Made by a program: the position numbers and the translations under genes. Shown piece by piece: positions 9,165 through 19,957 of a stretch of DNA of 64,000 bases (the first letter of the stretch is position 1; each line of letters starts with the position of its first letter). A model generated the notes under the pieces. It was given only the letters and a program-made list of their open reading frames with translations. It was not told where the DNA came from and did no database searches. The DNA is from Pseudomonas sp. SCB32. GTDB lineage: Bacteria; Pseudomonadota; Gammaproteobacteria; Pseudomonadales; Pseudomonadaceae. The DNA lies in NCBI RefSeq assembly GCF_009189165.1, contig NZ_CP045118.1, positions 4,650,001 through 4,714,000 of the forward strand, written 5' to 3'.

Positions 9165-10172
9165 CTAGACGCACACGTCGGCGAGACGGCGGGCGATGTC
9201 GCCCAGCGCGCGTATCTCTACGGCGGCGCCGATCGCTGCCGCGGCCTTTGGCATGCCGTAGACGGCACTGCTGCCCTGATCCTGGGCAAGGGTGAGAAAG
9301 CCGCGCTCGCGCATGTGCTTGAGCCCTTCGGCGCCGTCACGGCCCATGCCGGTGAGCAGCACGCCGACGGCGTCACCGTTCCAGTTCTCCACCACGCTGT
9401 CAAAGAACACGTCGATGGACGGACGGTATATGTGGCTGCTCGGTTCGGCGGTGTAGGCCAGCTCGCCGTTGCCGAGCAGTCGGATATGGTGATTGGTGCC
9501 GGCCAGCAGCACGCAGCCGGGCTGTGGCGGCTCGCCCTGGCGGGCCAGGCGCACCGGGATGCTCGCCTGGGTCGCGAGCCAGTCGGCCATGCCGGCGGCG
9601 AATACTTCGTCGACGTGCTGGACCACGACGATGGCGGAGGGAAAGCTCGCCGGCAGGCGGCTGAACAGCTCCGCCAGCGCCGCAGGACCACCGGCGGAAG
9701 AGCCAATGGCCACCAGCTGGCGCGCGCCGCCGCCCTTGCGCAACGGCGCGATGGCGGTCGCCGGGCGCTCGTCGCTCGGCGCATTGAGCCAGGCCAGGTT
9801 CTGCAACTTGCGCAGCAGCGGGCGGGCCGCATCCAGGGGGTCGCCCGTGCCGATGCTCGGGGTGTTCACCGCGTCCACCGCGCCATGGCCCATCGCGTCG
9901 AACACGCGGGTCATGTTCCGTTCCAGGTCGACAGTGACCACGATGATCGCGCAGGGGCTCTGCGCCATGATCCGGCGCGTAGCCTCGACGCCATCCATCA
10001 CCGGCATCAGCAGGTCCATCAGCACCACGTCGGGCTTCTGCGCGGCGCACATCTCGATGGCTTCCGCGCCGTTGGCGGCGACCCAGATCACCCGGTGCGC
10101 CGGCTCGAAGGCCAGCGCGCGGCGCATCGCCTCCACCGCCAGGGGCATATCGTTGACAATCCCTATCCGCAC
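9165..10172 (-). CDS. wspF: WspF, CheB-type methylesterase
   Basis: WspF removes methyl groups from WspA and damps signalling; in P. aeruginosa its loss gives high c-di-GMP and wrinkly colonies. The 335-residue protein has a receiver domain (D53 in LMDLLMP) and a CheB esterase domain with the nucleophile in GSSAGG (S159), a histidine in VVQHVD and an aspartate in [11 protein letters not shown]. The start is GTG at 10172, sharing its G with the wspE TAG stop (TAGTG) and preceded by GGAGG. The frame is intact, so signalling should be under normal control. Confidence 0.95.
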   Translation of the reverse strand: MRIGIVNDMPLAVEAMRRALAFEPAHRVIWVAANGAEAIEMCAAQKPDVVLMDLLMPVMDGVEATRRIMAQSPCAIIVVTVDLERNMTRVFDAMGHGAVDAVNTPSIGTGDPLDAARPLLRKLQNLAWLNAPSDERPATAIAPLRKGGGARQLVAIGSSAGGPAALAELFSRLPASFPSAIVVVQHVDEVFAAGMADWLATQASIPVRLARQGEPPQPGCVLLAGTNHHIRLLGNGELAYTAEPSSHIYRPSIDVFFDSVVENWNGDAVGVLLTGMGRDGAEGLKHMRERGFLTLAQDQGSSAVYGMPKAAAAIGAAVEIRALGDIARRLADVCV

Positions 10173-12436
10173 TATGCACCTCCGATCAGGTCGACCACCG
10201 CATCCAGCAGGGCCTCATCGTGGAAGCTGGCCTTGGCCAGATAATAGTCGGCGCCGGCATCGAGCCCACGCCGTCGGTCTTCTTCGCGGTCTTTGTACGA
10301 CACCACCATCACCGGCAGCGACTGCAGGCGGGTGTCGCGGCGAATCAGGGTCACCAACTCGATGCCGTCCATGCGCGGCATGTCGATGTCGGTGATGACC
10401 AGGTCGAAATGCTCCGAACGCAGTGCGTTCCAGCCGTCCATGCCATCCACTGCCACCGCGACGTCGTAGCCGCGCCCGAGCAGCAGCTTGCGTTCCAGCT
10501 CACGCACGGTGAGCGAGTCGTCCACCACCAGCACGCGCTTGCGCGCCGGGCCGCTGAGGCGGCCAGTAGGATCGATGCGTTCCAGGCGGCCGGTGGCCAG
10601 CAATTTCTCCACCGAGCGCAGCATGTCCTCGACGTCGAGGATCAGCACCGGCGTGCCGTCGTCCAGCAGCGCTCCGGCGGACACATCCGGTACCTTGCCC
10701 AGGCGCGGGTCGAGCGGCAGCACCACCAAGGTCCGCTCGCCGATGAAACGCTCCACCGCTACGCCGTAGGCCATGTCGCGCTCGCGGATCACCACCACGG
10801 CGATATCGTCGTCACCCGCGCTCCCCTCGGGGCGCTGGAGCAGCTGGCTGGCAGAGACCAGACCGACGTGCCGCCCCTCGTGCCAGAACTGCTGGCGGCC
10901 TTCGAGCTGGACGATCTCGTCCGGCGCCAGTCGACGCATGCGTTCGATATGCGCCAGCGGGAAGGCATAGGCCTCGCCGCCGATGGTGACTACCAGGCTG
11001 CGCACCACCGAGAGGGTCAGCGGCACCTCCAGGTGGAAGCGCGAGCCCTGCCCGCTCACCTGCTCCATGCGAATGCCGCCGCGCAACTGGCGCACCATGT
11101 GCTGCACGGCATCCAGGCCGACACCACGGCCGGAAACCTCGGTGACCTGCTCGCGCATGCTGAAGCCGGGCAGGAACAGGAAAGTCAGCAGCTCGTCCTC
11201 GGTCAGCCGCGCCACGGTCTCTTCGGTGGCCAGATGACGGCGCACGATGGCGCCGCGCAGGCGCTCCAGGTCGACCCCGGCGCCGTCGTCATGCAGTTCC
11301 AGCACCAGCATGCCGGCGTGGTGCCGGGCCAGCAGCTGGATGCAGCCCTCTTCCGGCTTGCCGGACTGACGGCGCACCTCGGGGGACTCGATGCCGTGAT
11401 CGACGGCATTGCGCAGCAGATGGGTGAGCGGCGCTTCGAGCTTCTCCAGCACCTCGCGGTCGACCTGGGTGGAAACGCCCTGCATCTCCAGGCGCACGCT
11501 CTTGCCCAGCGAGCGCCCGAGGTCACGGACCATCCGGGTCTGCCCGCCGAGCACATCGGAGAACGGTCGCATGCGGCAGGCCAGCGCGGTGTCGTAGAGC
11601 GACTGGGCGCGCTGGCCGGCCTTGAAGCTGAATTCATCGAGCTCGGCGATCTGTTCACTGAGCAGTTGCTGACACTCGCCAACCAGCCGCCGCGCATCGG
11701 CCAGGTACGCCTGGGCCTCGGGATCGAGCGTGGCACTGCCAACGGCATCGCGGGCGCCGTCGAGCACGCGGCTGGCACTGGCCTGCACGCGCTTCAAGCG
11801 CTGCAGCGAATCGAGCAGCGGCTTCAGGCGCTGGGACTCCACCAGCGCCTTGCTGGAGTAGTCGAGCAGTTGATTGAGACGCTCGGCGGTCACCCGCAGG
11901 ACGCGGTCGCCAACGTCGTCGCCGTCGCTGGCGCGGCGGCGTGGAGCCGGCTCGGCCGCGACCTCTGCCTCAACTGGAGGCGCGGGCGGGACCGCAGCTG
12001 TCGCTGGCGGCGCCGGCGGCGTGGCACGGACCGGAGTCTGGCCGCTCACCAGCGCCTGCAGATGCTGCACCATCGCCGGGATCGCCTGCTGCGCCTGTTC
12101 GGCGCGCGCGGCCTCGGCATCCACGATGTGCAACAGGATATCGGTACCGGCCAGCAGCGCATCGATATGCTCCGGCGCCAGCAGCAGCCGGCCCTCCTGG
12201 GCACCGACCAGGCAGTCCTCCATCACGTGGGCGACCTGCACGCCGGCATCCAGCCCGACGATCCGTGCCGCGCCCTTGAGCGAATGGGCGGCGCGCATGC
12301 AGGCTTCCAGCTGGTCGGCCTGGGTCGGGTTGCGCTCCAGCGCCAGCAACCCCTGGCTGAGCACCTGCGTCTGGGCCTCCGCCTCCAGGCGGAACAGCTC
12401 CAGCATCGAGGCGTCCTTCATCTGATCCGGCGTCAT
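10172..12436 (-). CDS. wspE: WspE, CheA-type hybrid histidine kinase
   Basis: WspE is the kinase that phosphorylates WspR and WspF. The 754-residue protein runs HPt (phosphorylated H51 in AAHSLKGAARIVG), a proline/alanine linker (about 125-170), dimerisation and HATPase domains (HDDGAGVD), a CheW-like regulatory domain and a C-terminal receiver with D683 (LVITDIDMPRMDG). The start ATG at 12436 overlaps the wspD stop as ATGA; the frame is open further upstream but a longer product would read into wspD. It overlaps wspF by one base. Confidence 0.95.
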   Translation of the reverse strand: MTPDQMKDASMLELFRLEAEAQTQVLSQGLLALERNPTQADQLEACMRAAHSLKGAARIVGLDAGVQVAHVMEDCLVGAQEGRLLLAPEHIDALLAGTDILLHIVDAEAARAEQAQQAIPAMVQHLQALVSGQTPVRATPPAPPATAAVPPAPPVEAEVAAEPAPRRRASDGDDVGDRVLRVTAERLNQLLDYSSKALVESQRLKPLLDSLQRLKRVQASASRVLDGARDAVGSATLDPEAQAYLADARRLVGECQQLLSEQIAELDEFSFKAGQRAQSLYDTALACRMRPFSDVLGGQTRMVRDLGRSLGKSVRLEMQGVSTQVDREVLEKLEAPLTHLLRNAVDHGIESPEVRRQSGKPEEGCIQLLARHHAGMLVLELHDDGAGVDLERLRGAIVRRHLATEETVARLTEDELLTFLFLPGFSMREQVTEVSGRGVGLDAVQHMVRQLRGGIRMEQVSGQGSRFHLEVPLTLSVVRSLVVTIGGEAYAFPLAHIERMRRLAPDEIVQLEGRQQFWHEGRHVGLVSASQLLQRPEGSAGDDDIAVVVIRERDMAYGVAVERFIGERTLVVLPLDPRLGKVPDVSAGALLDDGTPVLILDVEDMLRSVEKLLATGRLERIDPTGRLSGPARKRVLVVDDSLTVRELERKLLLGRGYDVAVAVDGMDGWNALRSEHFDLVITDIDMPRMDGIELVTLIRRDTRLQSLPVMVVSYKDREEDRRRGLDAGADYYLAKASFHDEALLDAVVDLIGGA

Positions 12437-13119
12437 GCGAGGCTCCGGGTGGCGGCTTCGAGCAACGCCTCGGGGTCGAGCAGGCGGACACTGCGGCCGC
12501 TCCACTGCAGCACGCCGTGGGTGAATCGATCATTGGCCGCCAGCGACTGCCCGGAGGCGGCGATCACGGCGGCGCTGTCCAGCTCATGAATGCCGTCCAC
12601 CTCATCCACCGGCGACAGCACCGGGCCGCTGGCGGCCGCGAGGATCAGCATACGCGGCACCACTCGCCGTCCGTCGGTGGCGACCGAGCGGCGGTCGAGG
12701 CCGAGCAGCTCACCCAGCGAGACACAGGCCACCAGCGTCCCGCGCACATTCGCCACGCCCAGCAGAGCCGGCGAGCGCTGGTGCGGCAGGGAGTGCACCG
12801 CCGACTCGGAGGCGACCTCGGCCAGGGCGCGGGTCGGCAGGCCCAGCCATTCATCGCCGAGACGGAAGATCAGGTAGGCACAGCCTTCCTCCGGTGCGAC
12901 CTCGTTGGCCGCCGGCGCCCGCGCGGCGGACTCGTCGCCCAGCGAATAGCGGTCCAGCAGGCGGATCGCCGCTGCCGCGTAGACCGGGCAGTTGCGGCAG
13001 TGGATGTGCTCGACCAGCTTCAGGCAGGACTTGTCACCGCGCACGCCAACGCGGTTCCAGCAGTCGTCCACCGGCTCGGCGTGGGCATCCAGTTGCAGTT
13101 CGTAGTCGTGCTCAGGCAT
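12433..13119 (-). CDS. wspD: WspD, CheW-type coupling protein
   Basis: WspD links the WspA receptor to the WspE kinase. The 228-residue protein has a leader of about 85 residues containing CLKLVEHIHCRNCPVY, then a CheW domain (AYLIFRLGDEWLGLPTRALAEV ... LLGVANVRGTLVACVSLGELLG). The four cysteines/histidine-rich leader is typical of this member and could bind a metal, which is inference. It overlaps wspC by eight bases and wspE by four. Confidence 0.93.
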   Translation of the reverse strand: MPEHDYELQLDAHAEPVDDCWNRVGVRGDKSCLKLVEHIHCRNCPVYAAAAIRLLDRYSLGDESAARAPAANEVAPEEGCAYLIFRLGDEWLGLPTRALAEVASESAVHSLPHQRSPALLGVANVRGTLVACVSLGELLGLDRRSVATDGRRVVPRMLILAAASGPVLSPVDEVDGIHELDSAAVIAASGQSLAANDRFTHGVLQWSGRSVRLLDPEALLEAATRSLA

Positions 13120-14359
13120 CGCGCTTCACTCCTCGCGCGGCGCGTTCCTGCAGGCGCCGGGCTCCCTCCGCGTCGCCCTGGGCGGCGAGCAGCGCGGCCA
13201 GATGCAGGAGGCTTTCCTGATGATCGGGTTGCAAATACAGCGCCTTGCGGTAGTAGCCCTGCGCCTGCGCCGACTGTCCCTGGGCATCGCTGAGCAGGCC
13301 CAGCCAGTAGAAAGCCTCGGCGTTGGGCCCCTGCTCGACGAGCAATGCTTCACAGTGCTCGCGCGCCTCGGCGGTCTGGCCGGAATTGGCCAGCCGGGCG
13401 ATGTCCGCGAGGCCCGCGCTGGCCGGGACGGGCGGCGGAGCTGGCTGCAACACCGGGGCCTGCGGCTTCGCAATGCTCGGGCGGATTGGCGCAACGCTGG
13501 CTCTGGGCGGCGTCCGGACGGGCCGGGGTGACGGCGGAACAAAGGCGGGACGCGCCCCCGGCTCCTGACTGTCCAGCGGAAAGGCAAAGGACTGCGCCAC
13601 GCCCAGCGGGCGCAGCCCCTGGCGGGACAGCAGGCTGGCCTCGGCGGGCCCGATGAACAGCACCCCGTCCTCACGCGCCAGGCGGCGCAGCACCTCGACC
13701 ACCTGCTCCTGGGTGGTGCGGTCGAAATAGATCAGCAGGTTGCGGCAGAACACATAGTCGTAGGGCGCCTCGTCGGCCAGCAGCGCTGGCGTCAGCAGGT
13801 TGCCGACGCGGAATTGCACCTTGGCCTGCACCGTCTCGCTGATCTGGAAATCACCGTCAACGCCGGTGAAATAACGGTCGCGGAAACCCAGGTTGTCGCC
13901 GCGGAAAGAGTTGCGGCCGTATCGACCGGCTTCCGCGCGTTCGAGCACCGAGCGGCTGACGTCCAGCGCGTCGACCTGGAAGGCCGAAGGCGCGAGACCT
14001 GCGTCGAGCAGCGCCATGACCATCGAATAGGGTTCCTCGCCCGACGAGCACGGCAGGCTGAGCAGGCGCAGTGGGCGCGCCCCGGCCATTGCATGCACCC
14101 GGCGACCGGCCAGCTGGGCCAGCGCGGCGAACGACTCCGGATAGCGGAAGAACCAGGTCTCTGGAACGATCACCGCCTCGATCAGCGCCTGCACCTCTTC
14201 GGCGGACGCCTGCAGGCGCTCCCAGTAAAGGCCGGCATCGCCCTCGGCAACCTTGGTGCTGCGCTGGCGCACGGCGCGGCCGATCACCGCATCGCCTACC
14301 GACTCGGCATCCAGGCCGATGCGTTCCTTGAGCAACTGGGCAATGCGCGGATCGGTCAT
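13112..14359 (-). CDS. wspC: WspC, CheR-type methyltransferase with TPR tail
   Basis: WspC methylates glutamates of WspA using S-adenosylmethionine. Residues 1 to about 270 form the CheR domain, with the SAM-binding LPCSSGEEPYSM and the FCRNLLIYFD motif. A proline-rich linker follows (about 285-325), then TPR-like helices (AEAFYWLGLLSDAQGQSAQAQGYYRKAL). Length 415 fits the family. It overlaps wspB by four bases and wspD by eight. Confidence 0.95.
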   Translation of the reverse strand: MTDPRIAQLLKERIGLDAESVGDAVIGRAVRQRSTKVAEGDAGLYWERLQASAEEVQALIEAVIVPETWFFRYPESFAALAQLAGRRVHAMAGARPLRLLSLPCSSGEEPYSMVMALLDAGLAPSAFQVDALDVSRSVLERAEAGRYGRNSFRGDNLGFRDRYFTGVDGDFQISETVQAKVQFRVGNLLTPALLADEAPYDYVFCRNLLIYFDRTTQEQVVEVLRRLAREDGVLFIGPAEASLLSRQGLRPLGVAQSFAFPLDSQEPGARPAFVPPSPRPVRTPPRASVAPIRPSIAKPQAPVLQPAPPPVPASAGLADIARLANSGQTAEAREHCEALLVEQGPNAEAFYWLGLLSDAQGQSAQAQGYYRKALYLQPDHQESLLHLAALLAAQGDAEGARRLQERAARGVKRDA

Positions 14360-14865
14360 AGCGCATTCCCCGCATCACGCAGCAGACGCTCACGCGCCTC
14401 ATCGGTCAGCAACTGGTCGACCCGCACGCGCTGCAACAACCCCTGCTCGTCTTCCAGCACCGGGCCAAGGTAGCGGGCGCTGCCGTTGTCCAGTTCATAG
14501 TTGCGGAAGGCCGCCGGATCGCGACGCAGGGTGTGGGTGGCCTGCTCGAGGATCAGCCCGAGAGACTGTTCCCTCGCCTGTGCGTCCACGCGATAGCGCA
14601 CCAGCACCAGGCGCGTACTGGTGCGCCGGGGCGCGCTGTGGCCGAAGGCGAGCTGGCTGAGGTCGAGCACCGGCAGCAGCTCACCCCGGTGAGCGTACAG
14701 CCCGGCGACCCAGGCCGGCGCTTCGGGCAGGCGCTTGAGCGCCGGCAACGGCAGCACTTCGATGACGTCGTGCACGTCCAGCGCATAGCGGTCCGCGCCG
14801 AGGCGGAACTGCAGGTAGAGCCTGCCGGCCACCGCAGCGTCAGACCTTGAAGCGGGAGACGCCAT
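14356..14865 (-). CDS. wspB: WspB, CheW-type coupling protein
   Basis: The 169-residue second CheW-like protein of the system shows [25 protein letters not shown] and [20 protein letters not shown], a single CheW domain with almost no extension. It bridges WspA and WspE. It overlaps the end of wspA by 26 bases and the start of wspC by four, so translation is tightly coupled. Confidence 0.95.
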   Translation of the reverse strand: MASPASRSDAAVAGRLYLQFRLGADRYALDVHDVIEVLPLPALKRLPEAPAWVAGLYAHRGELLPVLDLSQLAFGHSAPRRTSTRLVLVRYRVDAQAREQSLGLILEQATHTLRRDPAAFRNYELDNGSARYLGPVLEDEQGLLQRVRVDQLLTDEARERLLRDAGNAL

Positions 14866-16459
14866 TGCGCAGTCCGTTGGCGACCAGGTTCAATTCATCG
14901 ATGGCGAAGCTGGCCTGGCGCAGCGATTCCACGGTCTGCCCGGTGGCCTCGCCGAGCTGCACCAGCGCCTGGTTGATCTGCTCGGCACCGGTAGCCTGGG
15001 CCTGCATGCCCTCGTTGACCATCTGCACCCGCGGCGCCAGCGCCTGTACCTGCTGGATGATCTGCGAGAGCTGCTCGCCGACTTGGCCGACTTCGGAGAT
15101 GCCGCGACGCACTTCCTCGGAGAACTTGTCCATGCCCATCACGCCGGCGGACACGGCGGACTGGATCTCGCGAACCATCTGTTCGATGTCGTAGGTGGCC
15201 ACGGCGGTCTGGTCGGCCAGGCGGCGCACCTCGGTGGCCACCACGGCGAAGCCGCGACCGTACTCGCCGGCCTTCTCGGCCTCGATGGCGGCGTTGAGCG
15301 AGAGCAGGTTGGTCTGGTCGGCGACCTTCACGATGGTGGTGACCACCTGGTTGATGTTGCCGGCGCGCTCGTTGAGGATCGCCAGCTTGGCGTTGACCAA
15401 CTCGGCGGCGCCCATCACGTGATGCATGGTTTCTTCCATGCGCGCCAGGCCCAGCTGGCCGGAGCCGGCCAGGGTGGAAGTCTGCTCGGCGGCCGAGGAC
15501 ACCTCGGTCATGGTGCGCACCAGGTCGCGCGAGGTCGCGGCGATCTCCCGCGAGGTGGCGCCGATCTCGGTGGTGGTCGCGGCCGTCTCGGTGGCGGTGG
15601 CCTGCTGCTGCTTGGAGGTGGCGGCGATCTCGGTGACCGAGGTGGTGACCTGGATGGCCGAGCGCTGGGCCTGGGATACCAGGGTCTTGAGCTCCTCGGC
15701 CATGCCGTTGAAGCCGGTTTCGATCACGCCGAACTCGTCGTTGCGCTCCAGCGCCAGGCGGGTGGTGAGGTCACCGCCGCCCATCGACCCCAGGCCGCGC
15801 ACCACCTGGCGTACCGGCTGGGTGATGGCGCGCATCAGCAGGAAGCCGCAGATCGACGCCACCACCAGGGCCAGCAGCATCGACACCAGCATGATCAGCT
15901 TGGCCCGCTGCACTTCGACGACGATGGCGGCAGCCGCGGCGTCGGCGATCTGCTTGTTCAGGTCGATCAGGTCGTTGAGCGTCCGGCGGCCTTTCTCCCA
16001 CGTCGGGTCCAGCGTCTCCACCAGCATCTTGCGCGTGGCGACGCGGTCCTTGCCGTACAGGTCCAGCACCTGCGCCAGTTGCTCCTCGTATTCCTGCGCC
16101 TCTAGCTTGAAGCGCTCCAGCATCTGCCGGTCGCGCTCCTCATGGATGGTCAGCTCGTACTTGGCGATGCGATCGAAGAGCACGTCATGGTTGGCGTTGA
16201 ACGCCTGGCGGTCGGTCGCGTCGAGCGGCTTGTCGTCGTTCAGGCCGACCAGCATCTGCACCATCAGGATGCTATCGGTCCAGGCTGAGCGCACGGTGGT
16301 CAGGGCGTAGGTGCCCGGCATGGCGTCGTGGCTGACCCGTTCCGTGCTGGCTTCCACGTCCAGCAGGCGGATATAGGAGATCACCACCATGAGCAGCATG
16401 ATCGCGATGACGACAGCAAAGCTGGCCAGGATGCGTTGGCGTAGAGTCCAGTTCTTCAC
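14840..16459 (-). CDS. wspA: WspA, membrane chemoreceptor of the surface-sensing system
   Basis: WspA responds to surface contact and activates WspE. The 539-residue receptor has a first membrane helix (about 10-30), a four-helix periplasmic domain, a second helix (about 190-210, [22 protein letters not shown]), a HAMP domain and the cytoplasmic coiled-coil hairpin whose tip reads [20 protein letters not shown]. It is first in the operon. The 190-base gap before it is the divergent promoter region shared with the gene at 16650 and is notably AT-rich near 16530-16620. Confidence 0.96.
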   Translation of the reverse strand: MKNWTLRQRILASFAVVIAIMLLMVVISYIRLLDVEASTERVSHDAMPGTYALTTVRSAWTDSILMVQMLVGLNDDKPLDATDRQAFNANHDVLFDRIAKYELTIHEERDRQMLERFKLEAQEYEEQLAQVLDLYGKDRVATRKMLVETLDPTWEKGRRTLNDLIDLNKQIADAAAAAIVVEVQRAKLIMLVSMLLALVVASICGFLLMRAITQPVRQVVRGLGSMGGGDLTTRLALERNDEFGVIETGFNGMAEELKTLVSQAQRSAIQVTTSVTEIAATSKQQQATATETAATTTEIGATSREIAATSRDLVRTMTEVSSAAEQTSTLAGSGQLGLARMEETMHHVMGAAELVNAKLAILNERAGNINQVVTTIVKVADQTNLLSLNAAIEAEKAGEYGRGFAVVATEVRRLADQTAVATYDIEQMVREIQSAVSAGVMGMDKFSEEVRRGISEVGQVGEQLSQIIQQVQALAPRVQMVNEGMQAQATGAEQINQALVQLGEATGQTVESLRQASFAIDELNLVANGLRNGVSRFKV

Positions 16460-16649
16460 AGCGTTCCCCAGAGATGATCGAGACGAGCTGACGGAAGTGC
16501 ATGCGAAAGAGCTTAGGCTCGCAAATGCAAATTCCTACTAATTCCTCAGCAAGATAGGACATATAGTATCTGGACACGCCTAAAGCTCGCCTCTTTATTC
16601 CAAAAAACCAGCACTTTTTTCTGTCCCGGAAAGTCGACGAATTTCCCCC

Positions 16650-17087
16650 ATGCTGCCTCTCGCCCTGGCCGCCCACGCCGGCCTGTTCCTCTCGGCCTTC
16701 GGCGCCGCCACCCTGCTGCCCCTGCAATCGGAAGCCGTGCTGGTCGGCCTGCTGCTTGGCGGGCAATACCCGCTGTGGTCGCTGCTGCTGACCGCGAGCC
16801 TGGGCAACGTGCTCGGCTCGCTGGTGAACTGGGTGCTGGGGCGCGGCATCGAGCGCTGGCATGACAAGCGCTGGTTTCCGGTCAGCCGGCAAGCGCTGGA
16901 AAAAGCCCAGGCGCGTTACCGGCGCCTGGGTTGCTGGTCGCTGCTGCTGAGCTGGGCGCCACTGATCGGTGATCCGCTGACCCTGATCGCCGGCGTGATG
17001 CGTGAGCCGCTCTGGCGCTTCCTACTGCTGGTGACGCTGGCCAAGGTCGGGCGCTACGCGGTGCTGGCCTGGCTGACGCTAGGCTGA
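16650..17087 (+). CDS. YqaA-like VTT-domain membrane protein
   Basis: The 145-residue protein is hydrophobic, with segments at about residues 5-30, 40-62 and 95-143. The middle [15 protein letters not shown] and the later [18 protein letters not shown] are typical of the YqaA branch of the DedA/VTT ('SNARE-associated') superfamily, thought to act in lipid scrambling or proton-coupled transport. It is divergent from wspA. The ATG lies after an AT-rich leader with no strong Shine-Dalgarno. Role in this organism unknown. Confidence 0.85.
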   Translation: MLPLALAAHAGLFLSAFGAATLLPLQSEAVLVGLLLGGQYPLWSLLLTASLGNVLGSLVNWVLGRGIERWHDKRWFPVSRQALEKAQARYRRLGCWSLLLSWAPLIGDPLTLIAGVMREPLWRFLLLVTLAKVGRYAVLAWLTLG

Positions 17088-17163
17088 AGTGCCCGCCCCA
17101 CAAGAGCTTGCAGGGCTTCCTGGCCGTTCGTCTTGTTGTGTCGCCGCCCCAATGAAAGGCGTC

Positions 17164-17186
17164 AATAATGTCACTGCGCCATTATT
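17164..17186. promoter_or_regulatory. Inverted repeat upstream of chemoreceptor gene
   Basis: AATAATG and CATTATT form a 7-bp inverted repeat spaced by nine bases, about 56 bases before the chemoreceptor start. It looks like an operator half-site pair; no regulator can be named. Confidence 0.35.
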
Positions 17187-17241
17187 TTGTGCCAGAAGGC
17201 ACGTCGGGCCGCAGACCACGAATGACAGAAAGGACGTCACT

Positions 17242-18864
17242 ATGTACAGAAGCATGAGTATCGGCCGCCGCGCCTCCCTGGGGTTTGCCATCATGGGTGT
17301 GTTGCTGGTGTTCCTCGGCGCATTCTCACTGCTCAAGCTTTCCACCCTGCGCGCCGCCTCGGAAGAGATCGACAGCAACTGGCTGCTGAGCCTCAACCAC
17401 ATGACCGAGCTGTCCAACGACATCGCCCGTATCCGCCTGGAGTCGATGCGCCTGCTGGTCAACCGGGATGCCGCCACCCGCCAGCGCAGCCTCGACCTGA
17501 TCGCCGACGCCCGGCGGAACAAGGAAAACGTACTGCGTGACTACAAACGCCTGATCCTCAGTGCGGAAGAGCAACAGCACACCGACGCGCTGACCCGCTC
17601 CCTGGATACCTACCTCAGTCACGTTGACGAACTGCTGGAAAAGATTCGCCAGAACGACCACGAAGGCGCATTGCAGAAGCTCAACGGCGACATCGCCCAG
17701 CAAGGAAAAGACCTCAACCAGCGCCTGACCACGCTGATCGAATTCAACCGCCACGGCGCCGCCGCAGCCGCCGAACGTGCGGTGGAGCAGTACCAGAACG
17801 GCCGCCTGGTGGTCGCCGGGGTACTGATCCTCAGCATCGCGCTGACCGTGCTGCTGGCCTGGCAGCTCACCCGCAGCATCGTCCTCCCGCTCAATCAGGC
17901 GGTGCGCGTGGCCCAGACCATCGCCAGCGGCGACCTCAGCCAGCGCTTCAGCGTCGAAGGCCGCGACGAGCCGGCGCAACTGCTCAACGCGCTGGCCGAC
18001 ATGCAGGGGCAGTTGCGCGAAACCATTCGCGGTATCGGCAACTCAGCCAGCCAACTCGCCTCCGCCGCCGAAGAGATGAACAGCGTGATGGAGCAGAGCA
18101 GCCGAGCGCTGCAGCAGCAGAGCGACCAGATCGAGATGGCCGCCACGGCGGTCAACCAGATGACCAGTGCCGTCGAGGAAGTGGCCAACAACGCCGCCTC
18201 GACCTCCGCCGCCTCCCGCGACGCCATCGAGGCCGCCCGCTCCGGCCAGGGCCGGGTATATGAAACCTCCAGCTCCATCGGCGCACTGGCCGGCGAGGTC
18301 GGCAGCGCCTCGCAGCAGGCCGAGGCACTGGCCAACCAGGCGCAGGACATCGGCAAGGTACTGGAAGTGATCCGCAACGTCGCCGAGCAGACCAACCTGC
18401 TGGCGCTCAACGCCGCCATCGAAGCGGCGCGGGCCGGCGAGGCCGGACGCGGTTTCGCGGTGGTCGCCGACGAAGTCCGCTCGCTGGCGCAGCGCACCCA
18501 GAGCTCCACCCGCGAGATCGAGGAACTGGTGTCGGCCATCCAGACCGGCAGCGACCAGACCGTGGCCGCCCTGCTCAGCAGCAGCGCCCACGCCGAACGC
18601 ACCGTGGCCCGCACCAGCGAAGCCAGCGCGGCGCTGGAGGTGATCCTGGAGCGCATGTCGCTGATCAACGAGCGCAACCTGGTGATCGCCAGCGCCACCG
18701 AGGAACAGGCGCAGGTCGCCCGCGAAGTGGACCGCAACCTGCTAGCGATCCGCGACCTGGCCACCCAGACGTCCGCCGGCGCCACCCAGACCAGCGCGGC
18801 AAGCCAGGAGCTGTCCCGCCTGGCCGTGGACCTGAACGGCATGGTGGCGCGTTTTATCGTTTAA
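17242..18864 (+). CDS. Methyl-accepting chemotaxis protein with 4-helix-bundle sensor
   Basis: The 540-residue receptor has a first membrane helix (about 13-33), a periplasmic helical domain of about 150 residues, a second helix (about 190-210), HAMP, and a signalling hairpin with the tip [21 protein letters not shown]. The helical, roughly 150-residue sensor fits the 4HB_MCP class. The ATG at 17242 is preceded by AAAGGA; upstream in-frame codons at 17089 do not look coding. No C-terminal CheR-docking pentapeptide is seen. Ligand unknown. Confidence 0.92.
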   Translation: MYRSMSIGRRASLGFAIMGVLLVFLGAFSLLKLSTLRAASEEIDSNWLLSLNHMTELSNDIARIRLESMRLLVNRDAATRQRSLDLIADARRNKENVLRDYKRLILSAEEQQHTDALTRSLDTYLSHVDELLEKIRQNDHEGALQKLNGDIAQQGKDLNQRLTTLIEFNRHGAAAAAERAVEQYQNGRLVVAGVLILSIALTVLLAWQLTRSIVLPLNQAVRVAQTIASGDLSQRFSVEGRDEPAQLLNALADMQGQLRETIRGIGNSASQLASAAEEMNSVMEQSSRALQQQSDQIEMAATAVNQMTSAVEEVANNAASTSAASRDAIEAARSGQGRVYETSSSIGALAGEVGSASQQAEALANQAQDIGKVLEVIRNVAEQTNLLALNAAIEAARAGEAGRGFAVVADEVRSLAQRTQSSTREIEELVSAIQTGSDQTVAALLSSSAHAERTVARTSEASAALEVILERMSLINERNLVIASATEEQAQVAREVDRNLLAIRDLATQTSAGATQTSAASQELSRLAVDLNGMVARFIV

Positions 18865-18927
18865 TCAGGGAATTTTTCCTACGCTGACGTATCCAATGGC
18901 CATCATGGAACGCCACGGGGTGGATAG

Positions 18928-19320
18928 ATGAACGTATTGAAACTGTCGGCCGTGCTGGCTGCCGCTGCGCTGCTGAGCGCTTGCGGTGGCGGCAATCAGG
19001 CCAAGGTCTGCGGGTCGGATGACGTGAAGAACCAGTTGGTGAAGATCTTCCTCAGCGGCTCACTGTCCAGCCAGGCCGATGCGCTGACCAAGGCCGAGCT
19101 GAAGGACGTGGCCATCATCGAGAAGGACCCGGACAGCGGCGTACTGGAATGCGTCGGTACGCTGTCGGTGCCGGTGGTTGGGCAGGTGGCGTCCGGCACC
19201 CTGAAATACCGCATCGCCCCGGCGGCCAAGTCGGACCACGACTACCTGCTGCTGCTCGCCGACGGCGACCTGGCGAATGCCTTCGCCAAGCGCATCGAGA
19301 ACATGGTTCCGCGGCAGTAA
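18928..19320 (+). CDS. Small hypothetical lipoprotein
   Basis: The 130-residue product has a lipoprotein signal ending LLSAC, then a soluble domain with two cysteines (KVCGS and LECVG) that could form a disulfide. No family is recognised. A GGGGTGG Shine-Dalgarno precedes the ATG and an intrinsic terminator follows, so it is a single-gene unit. Confidence 0.82.
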   Translation: MNVLKLSAVLAAAALLSACGGGNQAKVCGSDDVKNQLVKIFLSGSLSSQADALTKAELKDVAIIEKDPDSGVLECVGTLSVPVVGQVASGTLKYRIAPAAKSDHDYLLLLADGDLANAFAKRIENMVPRQ

Positions 19321-19339
19321 GGTTACCCACAGGCAATGA

Positions 19340-19366
19340 AAAACCGGCCCCTGTGGCCGGTTTTTT
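19340..19366 (+). terminator. Terminator after lipoprotein gene
   Basis: AAACCGGCC-CCTGT-GGCCGGTTT is followed by a run of T, a standard intrinsic terminator. Confidence 0.9.
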
Positions 19367-19589
19367 ATTGGGTGCGTTTTGCCGTTATCGATCGCGGAAG
19401 AGCACCGCGGGCGCATGACGCCGGCGTTCACATAGAGCACCGAGTCGGCCGCGATGGATTTCGCGGACAAGGTCCGCTCCTACGAAGAGCCCCTCTCCGT
19501 TCCCAGCCTTGGCTCTTAAAAGACTTCCAGAGAAACCTCCGCACACTCCGGAGCGCCCCTTCAGGAGGCCGAGTGGAATAGGAGTTTCA

Positions 19590-19900
19590 GGGGTTGAGCG
19601 GCATGGATGCCGCGAGAGCGTCGCTGGGCCAGGGATGGCCCTTCGACGGGGGACGCCTAGTTCGGGCCCCTGAAACTTCGATGGAGCGAGGGAAACGGAG
19701 CGCAGCGAAGTAACAGCCGAAGGCTGGCCCGTAGGGTGAGCGAAGCGAATCAGTCCCGCGAAGCGGGACCCGGATGCAGGGGCAAGACTTTTTGGTTCCT
19801 TTTGTGAGGGCGGCTATCCGACGTTTGGCAAAAGGGACTCGCCCGAGGGGGCGAAACCAAAAAACACCAGCACACGCCGAAGCGGCGCAGAACACCCAAA
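19590..19900 (-). repeat. Long dispersed repeat, copy 1
   Basis: About 310 bases align in inverted orientation with copy 2 at about 31975-32200. Shared blocks are the GCTTCGGCGTG segment, GTTTCGCCCCCTCGGGC, CCAAACGTCGGA and CATCCGGGTC. Its far end also holds ggggacgcctagttc, found again at the left edge of the window. Short open frames across it are by-products. The stretch 19367-19957 has no gene I can support. Confidence 0.65.
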
Positions 19901-19957
19901 GCAGAAGCATCGCGGACAGAGTCCGCTCCTACGGGAACGGAGACGGCGGAGTCAGTC

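Noticed and set aside
10220..12589. A 789-codon plus-strand frame opposite wspE
   Set aside because: Shadow of a conserved kinase; no recognisable domain.
19587..19910. Short open frames in the long repeat (also at 31826-32392)
   Set aside because: The two repeat copies do not share a frame, so selection is not on a protein.
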